Source: Choanephora cucurbitarum
Lineage: Eukaryota; Mucoromycota; Mucoromycetes; Mucorales; Choanephoraceae
DNA length: 64,000 bases
Direction: 5' to 3'
Assembly: GCA_025331435.1 (NCBI GenBank)
Contig: JAIWNI010000057.1
Location: forward strand, 62,001-126,000
Shown here: one piece after another, positions 57,576 through 64,000 of the stretch
Position numbering within the stretch: position 1 is the stretch's first letter
How the letters are laid out: the number at the start of each line of letters is the position of its first letter
Notes under the pieces: model-generated
Database searches by the model: none
The model's input: the letters and a program-made list of their open reading frames with translations, nothing else
What the model was told of the DNA's origin: nothing
Position numbers and translations under genes: made by a program

Positions 57576-59076
57576 TACAAGCAATTTTGATTCAGCAAAA
57601 ATTAACTGAAGCTTTATATGAGGCTACTCCAAAAACGACTACTATATAGATGAATAAACGAACTTCGTATATCACAGTAGCTCTACAGACCGTCAACTAA
57701 GTGTAATAACCAATCGCTGTAGCTTGAATAAAGCATGTTGTAATTCGAAATATTGAACTTGCAATGAAGATCATATTTGCTAGAATTCATACAAATGGTA
57801 CAGCATAATAGCTCTGATAGTCACCTCAATTAAGAGTATCAATATTGTTGAAAATCTCATGCTTATATAAAGTCTACCGTTAAACCAAATACGCTTAAAA
57901 CTAACAACTAATGTATTGAAACCAAGAGCAGTACATTTGGTACTTTTGTTTCACAGACAGAAGTTGCATTGTGTAGATAGGATAAAAGAGAGAGTAGACA
58001 TAGGGCCAGACTTTCTTTCAACTTGCGGATAATTGCATTTATGTACTCTCTAACATTATGCTGAATCGATGTACAAAAAGTATTGCTTGCGTTATGCGAT
58101 GGATTTTATCGTAGTTGGTTAGATGCTCTACTTGGACAGCTTTATTCCCAAAAAAGAAACATCTCAAAATCTGTTGCCTTGTTTTCCTTTTGTTACCGAA
58201 AAGGTTATGAAGACGTTATTCTTCTTAAAGGGATGTGAGACAGAGGTTTTATTCAAGTGAACAGACAGATCACAGTCGCTTGTTTTGTTACATTAAATGC
58301 GCTATCTATTGTTGGCGAGACTTTGAAAGCAAATACGCGATATACAACCACCAAAAAGCAAGCCTCAATCGAAGACATAGTATCGTCTCAAAAAGTATAA
58401 ATTTACTGAAAATGTAGTCTAGCCCAGACACTTTATTGTAATCCTGTCATAATACGAATTTTGTTTGATCAATAGCTAGACCTCGTCAAAGACAATTCTT
58501 TGCTTTCAAGAGGATTTTTTAGACATATCAAACATATGTTCTATCAAGTCGAAACCAATAAGAAAGACGTGTGTTGTAATGAGCGTCACTATCTGAACTA
58601 AATGGCATAAAACTCAGTTTTTGATTCAAAGGTCATTGAGGCATAAACTTGCCTTCATGGAGGTTGATTCAAAGGTATTCAAAGTTACTTAGTTCAACGC
58701 TGAATTGATACAGAGATGTCGTTGCATTATTAATCATATCCAGATGCAATCGAAAAATGCAAAAAAAAAAACAAACGTTCCTGAAAAAAAAAGGGGAGAG
58801 TTCTATGATCTGATTGGGCTTACCAAACGATGCTACACAATTCTAACAATTGGTAAGCGGATGAAATAATCGTCCGATACCGAATTACGCATGTGTCCTT
58901 TTTAGGTAAACGAAAATAGCTATAGTCATGCGTTTATGCCTTTTGATTTTTAAGCAATTGTTTAATTCAGGTTCTAGCATAGCCTCAATGTATTTGTCAT
59001 CCACCCTTTATTTTTTGAAGTATAAAATGAAAAAGGTTTCCTACTTTATTTTTCTTTGTTCTGTCTTATCATTACA
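57576..59076. other. Intergenic region upstream of the Old Yellow Enzyme gene
   Basis: About 1.5 kb, AT-rich, without a recognised gene. A-runs occur at about 58759-58795. T/C-rich sequence just before 59077 fits a core promoter. An in-frame ATG at 59056 would add seven non-conserved residues to the enzyme. Confidence 0.5.
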
Positions 59077-60180
59077 ATGTCTACTGCCTTATTTACTCCC
59101 ATCAAGATTGGAAAATCTCAACTTCAACACCGAGTGGTTTTAGCTCCTCTGACCCGTCTCAGAGCTTCCTTGGAGGCTGTTCCCACTGATTTAGCGGTTG
59201 AATACTATACTCAAAGAGCAAGCAAGGGAGGCCTATTGATTACTGAAGCTACCTTAATCAGCCGCTTAGCAGGCGGTGTTCCTCAAGCACCTGGCCTTTA
59301 CAACCAAGATCAAGTCCAAGGTTGGAAACGAGTGACTGATGCTGTTCACAAAAAGGGCGCCTTTATTCATGCTCAACTTTGGCACGTTGGCCGTACTGGT
59401 TTCGCTATGCTCAATCCCAACCACGAACAAATTGTCTCTGCATCCGATATCCCTGTCCGAGGCAAGAACGAACAAGGCTACGACTACGAAGTCCCTCGTC
59501 CACTTGAGATCAACGAAATCAAATCTATCATTCACGATTATCGCCAAGCTGCCCTAAATGCTATAGAAGCTGGCTTTGATGGTGTTGAAATCCATGGTGC
59601 TAATGGTTACTTAATCGACCAATTCATCTGTTCAGGATCCAACAAGCGTACCGATCAGTATGGTGGATCTATTCAGAACAGAACGCGTTTTGCTCTTGAA
59701 GTTGTCGATGCTGTTGCTGATGCAATTGGTGCTGAACGTACTGGTATTCGTTTCTCCCCTGGTGGTACTTACCAAGACATGCATGATGATACGGAGGTAG
59801 AGACCTGGAGTTATTTGACATCTGAACTTCAAGCAAGCCATCCTGATCTGGCCTATCTTCATTTCGTAGAGTCTCGAGCTAATTTCATAACAGACGATCC
59901 TGTCAATGAAGATAGCTTGACACCTTATCGTCGTATCTGGAAGGGCCCATTTATCTCAGGTGGTGGCTTCTCTACTAATTTGCCTCATGCTTTTGAGATG
60001 GCTGAAAAGACAGGTAATCTGCTCTCGTTTGGTCGTGCTTTTATTGCCAATCCTGATCTTCCTGAACGTATTCGAAATGGCTGGGCATTAAACAAATACG
60101 ATCGTTCTACTTTCTATGGACACACTGCTGCTGGTTACACTGATTACCCCTTTTATAGTCAAGAAGAGAAATCCTCATAA
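59077..60180 (+). CDS. Old Yellow Enzyme family NAD(P)H:flavin ene-reductase
   Basis: FMN-dependent reductase of alpha,beta-unsaturated carbonyls, 367 aa, intronless TIM barrel. Seen: LFTPIKIGKSQLQHRVVLAP followed by LTR (FMN-binding Thr), GGLLITEATLIS, AQLWHVGR, the His/Asn ligand pair in EIHGANGYLIDQF, SNKRTDQYGGSIQNR, the active-site-side GIRFSPGGTY, and the phosphate-binding FGRAFIANPDLPERI near the C-terminus. These features place it in the classical OYE class. The start ATG at 59077 (MSTALFTP) matches family length. The physiological substrate is unknown; detoxification or oxylipin/quinone reduction are the usual guesses. Confidence 0.95.
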   Translation: MSTALFTPIKIGKSQLQHRVVLAPLTRLRASLEAVPTDLAVEYYTQRASKGGLLITEATLISRLAGGVPQAPGLYNQDQVQGWKRVTDAVHKKGAFIHAQLWHVGRTGFAMLNPNHEQIVSASDIPVRGKNEQGYDYEVPRPLEINEIKSIIHDYRQAALNAIEAGFDGVEIHGANGYLIDQFICSGSNKRTDQYGGSIQNRTRFALEVVDAVADAIGAERTGIRFSPGGTYQDMHDDTEVETWSYLTSELQASHPDLAYLHFVESRANFITDDPVNEDSLTPYRRIWKGPFISGGGFSTNLPHAFEMAEKTGNLLSFGRAFIANPDLPERIRNGWALNKYDRSTFYGHTAAGYTDYPFYSQEEKSS

Positions 60181-60909
60181 CAGTGCAAACTTTTTTTTAG
60201 ACCAATATCCTTTCTTTTTTAATAAATTGCTACAATAAACATCTTTAAGACAAATATTGAATACATGATAACTCTCGCTTCTTTTAAGTATGTGTACGCA
60301 TAAAAAAGAAACAAGGATAATGGTTCTTTTGAAATTGATATCTACTATTCAAATCAATAGATATGGCAATGATTACCAAACAGTTGGTTAACTACTATCT
60401 TCAGCGTAGTGTAAAAATGATGAAGTACACCTCTCTTTGAAAAACTAAAAATTAGATGCTGGCCATCATAGCCATCTCGAGAACAATCGGCTGAACGACA
60501 ACACTTTAGTTCTTCAAGTACATCAAACTCTTCAAACTAAACGTATGATGGGAACCTTATGTTGATTGCCTTATGGTGTTTACATCACTGATGAGACAGA
60601 AGAGCCAACCTCATAGACTATGATGTCGAGATTGCAAAGATAAGAGAGAAAAGGAGTAAGAAAATACGCCTTTACTGTATCTCTTTGCCACCTACACACA
60701 AATAACTCCCTTTGCTAATAGAAGGAAGGAGTAGCAACTAACAATTTATAAGCAGCACAAATACTTTCCGAAAACCACTACAAGTAAAACTCAACGAATT
60801 AAAGTTTTTTCTTGTATATTTTATTCGGTCTTTTTTTTTTCTTACTCTTTCTTTTTCATTTAGATACAAAAAAATTTTTTTTTCTTTAACCAACACTGTA
60901 TATTTTTGA
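60181..60909. other. Intergenic, promoter of next gene
   Basis: About 730 bases. The OYE 3' end carries AATAAATTG (about 60221). The downstream part is T-rich (60785-60890) and precedes the ATG at 60910. No other feature was recognised. Confidence 0.45.
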
Positions 60910-61569
60910 ATGAAAGAAACAATATTTGACTATAACCAGACTGAACATAGAGAAAACATCACCTATCACTTTCAACCCAGTCGACTGGAAGGTGCAATTA
61001 AACAAGCAATTATTCAACGTTGTAGGCAGAAACGACCTTCAATACCTCTCGAACAACTACATCAACATCATATTGGTGGACTACCCTCTCCACCAGTAGA
61101 AGAGAGAAAAGCATGCTTAAGCGAAGATATCTGCATTAAAGAAGAGCCTGTCTATTCTGCACCACCTACGCTATCTGCACAAGAAATTAGAGAGAAGATT
61201 GAAGCACTCAAGCAAGAGAAACACAGGCTGTTTCAATTGATTAAAGTCATGCTTCATGAAGAACAAGAAAAGCAAAAGCAACAGAAATTGACTGTAGAAC
61301 AACAGAATAAGAAGCGTTCGACCAAAAAGAAGAGTCGTTGGGCGCCTGTCTCTACCATTCCACCCTCTCCTCTATTATCTCCACCACCTTATTCTTCAAA
61401 TGATGCACCTTTTCATTATGCTCGTTCACCAGCACCTTCTTCTCGATATGATCACTATGTAAGCTCATTCATAGTTTATGCAAAATAGAGTGAAATTAAG
61501 CTTTTTATTTTCTTTATTTAGCCTAGACCAAGACAACCCATGTCAAGGCCAACTCCTTATTCTAGATAA
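60910..61569 (+). CDS. Small coiled-coil, Pro/Ser-rich protein of unknown function
   Basis: Two exons, 60910-61458 and 61522-61569, about 198 aa, with a clean GTAAGC donor and TTTATTTAG acceptor. I do not recognise a family. An N-terminal segment (FQPSRLEGAIKQAIIQRCRQ) looks like a short amphipathic helix. The middle (AQEIREKIEALKQEKHRLFQ then LIKVMLHEEQEKQKQQK) is a Lys/Glu-rich coiled coil. A basic patch (KKRSTKKKSRWAP) follows, and the C-terminus is Pro/Ser/Arg-rich, ending RPRQPMSRPTPYSR. This composition suggests a nuclear or RNA-associated adaptor, which is only inference. Confidence 0.7.
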
Positions 61570-63309
61570 ACCATACACACACATATCTATCTAATGTGTG
61601 CGTATATGTGTGTATGTGTGTATAGTTTTTGATATCTATGCAACATGTGTATATGTGTATATATACATACTACTACTATTACTCTCCCCTGCATGTGTAA
61701 ATATAGGTGTTGTTTATCTGTTGTATATTTCTGTCACTTTATCCCCTTCTCTCTCTCTATGTACTATATCTATATATATAAAAGACCTCTTTTCTCTCTC
61801 TCTCTTCTAATACTCCCTACACTAATTTATCTCTTATTACTACTTAAATCATAATTACTCCCATAATATGTAATAAAACAGTATCTGTATTCTTCTGATG
61901 TAACATAATTATATAGAGTAGCACAAGTTAAAGAATCAATTATTCCAAAAGAACAGGATTCTCTAAAGAGAAGTTCAAAGCCTAAAATGGGAAATGCACT
62001 TGTTACACTTTTGATCTTATTGTTGAAAAGTTCATATTATTACTGTCATTCCCTTTACCCCCATATAATAATAAAGTAGCGTTCATTTTGATCTCAGCTA
62101 AGCATTGAGTCTATTGTCTAACCTCTAAACAAGTCTAATTTAGTCAATTAAATTGCATAAAAGTTTAGTTGCTATACTGACTAACATTCTGCAGTCAGAA
62201 ATAGAGCACCGAACGATCTAAAGATTATTTGTTATCGTGATAGTATCCTTAGATGATGAAAATAGGCTATTCAGGGGGGGGGAGAAGTACACTTTAGAGG
62301 CAATATGTGTACTTACAGATAGACGACAGTTTGTTTTTAGTCTTTGTCAACAGGAAAGGAAGATGTTGAATTCACTGCGTTTACTGGCCTCTTCTTTTGT
62401 TATGTGCATCTGCCAAGAAAACCAAAGAAACTCATGTATGACTCGAGTTTATGGGAACAAAGAAATAAGACTGACATTGGTTGGTGTGACTATTGATCAA
62501 GGCTCTATATGGAATCCTTTTCATACGCTTTAACTGAACACTCCCTTTCCTTCTTTGTTTTGCAAATATATTTAGTGTGCAAGATGAGGTTCCATCTATC
62601 TTTAGTTGATTTGCTAAAGTTACAAATAAAAGGATAAATAGTCTTGTATCAGATAATAAAAAAAACGGCTCATCTAATTCGCTTAAAACAAGATCATCAT
62701 GGCAATTAGCTGAACAGCCCTATTATAGACAACTAAAAGTGGACCGACGATCTTTTTCTAAAAAAAGATAAAATAGCCCATCACTTTCCTAATCTGATGG
62801 GATTAAGTAACACAACGTTTTAGAAGTACCATTGGATCTATCCAAAGGACAAAAGTAAACAGGTTTTTTTAAGCCCTTTCATCAAACTGAGTTCTTTAGT
62901 GTCTGTTTCTTCAAATAAGATCTCTTTCTAGCAAGTAGAAAGTAAGCTTATGACAAAGTTAGAGGGAGGATAATTCCACTTTATCTGTTAAAGAAACTTC
63001 AGGGCAACAGTAACTGAAATAAAAGAATAACTGCTTTCTTCAACATGTCTTTCTGCTTCTGTATAGCCCTCTTCTTCGAAAGTAAACATAACAAACAATG
63101 TAGAACAGAAATGGCTTTGGTTGAATTCTTTTATTTGAGGTTGAACAAGTTGATTGAGAAGGAATTCAAGCACAGCTTAAACTTCTCTCTCTCTCTCTTA
63201 TTCTTTTTTTTGTCCCCCCGGAACGTTTTTTTCTCTTTCTCTTTAACTTTTTTCTTTTTTTGAAAAAAAGTCATTTCTTCCTCTTTGTACCCTTTATGGT
63301 ACCCTATCA
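61570..63309. other. Intergenic region (1.7 kb) with simple repeats
   Basis: It starts with TG/TA dinucleotide-rich sequence (about 61570-61665) in the 3' end of the previous gene, then CT-rich and TA-rich tracts. A G8 run lies at about 62275-62282. A 98-codon frame at 62237-62533 shows no motif. T/C-rich tracts before 63310 look like a promoter. Confidence 0.5.
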
Positions 63310-63666
63310 ATGACTCAAAGACTATGTAACGCTTATACGTTTGAGGGACAAGATATAGCGTCTCCTGCCAATACTGAAAATAAAAAGAGTGATCGCGATG
63401 AATATAGCGAAATGATGACCCTCATCCTGTCCATGTCAAACTGCCACTCACAGACAGGCAAAGTAGTCAGTAAAGGCGTCAAGAAGGATGCCAGCAAAGA
63501 ACAAGAAGAAGAAGATAAACTAGACAAAGAGGAAGTAGCCGTTCCTTATTGGAGTGAAGAAGAACTGGCCATCATTAAGGCATTCTATGAAGCTGAAAGA
63601 GAATATGAACAAGAAGACAAGGCCATGTTAGAAGACTACTTTTCGAAAAAAACGATGGACAAATAG
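63310..63666 (+). CDS. Small acidic protein, unknown
   Basis: 118 aa, single exon, preceded by a long pyrimidine-rich promoter-like stretch (63181-63270). The protein is highly charged: a Ser/Asn/Lys middle, KEQEEEDKLDKEE, then a possible helix with WSEEELAIIKAFYEAEREYE. I recognise no domain. The clean pyrimidine-rich upstream region and non-random composition favour a real gene. Confidence 0.55.
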   Translation: MTQRLCNAYTFEGQDIASPANTENKKSDRDEYSEMMTLILSMSNCHSQTGKVVSKGVKKDASKEQEEEDKLDKEEVAVPYWSEEELAIIKAFYEAEREYEQEDKAMLEDYFSKKTMDK

Positions 63667-64000
63667 ACTACTCTATTACTTTGCTGTCGATCTCAATACA
63701 CCTCAACTAACCCTTTTATAGAGGTGATTGGTTGATATTTTAGAAAGAAAGTCCGAGTACTGTGTAAAATAAAAATTTAATTTTTTCTTATAAAAATGAC
63801 AAGCTTATAAGGTTCAAGATGAATTGAAACAACTCTAAGAAAGGAAAAGAAAGAGAAGCTAGATGACTCTAGAGATGAAGGAGAAGAACTTTATCTGGTT
63901 TGAGCATAAGCCTCTTTCTCTCTTAGTATGGTTGATTTTAGATGATACACAGAATGTGTGATCTAGCATAAACACTCTTGTTTCGATTCGTTGCTAATGG
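63667..64000. other. 3' flank to window end
   Basis: AATAAAAATTTAA at about 63768 may be the polyadenylation site of the preceding gene. No further gene was seen before the window ends. Confidence 0.4.

Noticed and set aside
61598..61854. Frames rich in Tyr/Ile/Cys/Val
   Set aside because: Translate TG/TA and CT simple repeats in the 3' flank of the preceding gene.
62237..62533. 98-codon plus frame
   Set aside because: No motif or flanking gene signals; too short to support without transcripts.

Overview
This window looks like a nuclear contig from an early-diverging filamentous fungus, most probably a Mucoromycota/Mucorales species. It is AT-rich, its genes have many short introns (about 45-75 bases) with GTAAG-type donors and CTAAC-like branch sites, and its gene set fits that group: a DHX34-type NMD helicase, a MYSM1-like deubiquitinase, a GDP-fucose-type transporter, a FAR1-domain protein and a Dicer. 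The lineage call is inference from gene content, since no rRNA marker is present.

Layout. 27-1253: PHD-finger (Cti6-like) gene, minus strand. 2866-4745: copy A of a dispersed repeat. 5372-8860: nucleotide-sugar transporter (+) converging on a SWIRM/MPN deubiquitinase (-), with overlapping stop codons. 9588-14881: DHX34-like helicase (-). 15464-17912: ribosomal uL16 and a coiled-coil protein (+). 17913-20736: gene-poor. 20737-23944: CFEM-like GPI protein, peroxisomal enoyl-CoA isomerase and ribosomal eL15, all minus. 24781-26274: Dal5-type MFS transporter. 27197-28805: three identical copies of a 538-bp tandem repeat. 29004-31094: lineage-type protein of unknown function.

31515-37116 is a 5.6-kb DNA transposon-like element with nearly identical 656-bp terminal inverted repeats and a TA on each side. 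It holds an intron-containing gene fragment resembling the catalytic part of serine recombinases, plus nested small elements. The region then returns to ordinary genes: F-box/LRR protein (37439), transportin (40524), FAR1-domain protein (43708, -), CRAL-TRIO protein (45275) converging with overlapping stops on SAGA subunit Hfi1/Ada1 (46934, -). A compact minus-strand run follows: COX6, a six-exon Dicer of about 1,609 aa, and the Fe-S assembly factor Isd11. 55915-57575 is copy B of the dispersed repeat, inverted relative to copy A. The right end carries an Old Yellow Enzyme (59077), a small coiled-coil protein (60910) and an acidic 118-aa ORF (63310).

Most genes are unrelated housekeeping units rather than a pathway. 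The common threads are chromatin and transcription (PHD, MYSM1-like, Hfi1, FAR1) and RNA surveillance or silencing (DHX34, Dicer). The most unusual material is the TIR element with its recombinase-like cargo, the inverted repeat pair about 51 kb apart, and the homogeneous 538-bp array. I derived exon boundaries by hand from GT/AG sites and frame. They are reliable where homology crosses the junction and are given as spans only where it does not.
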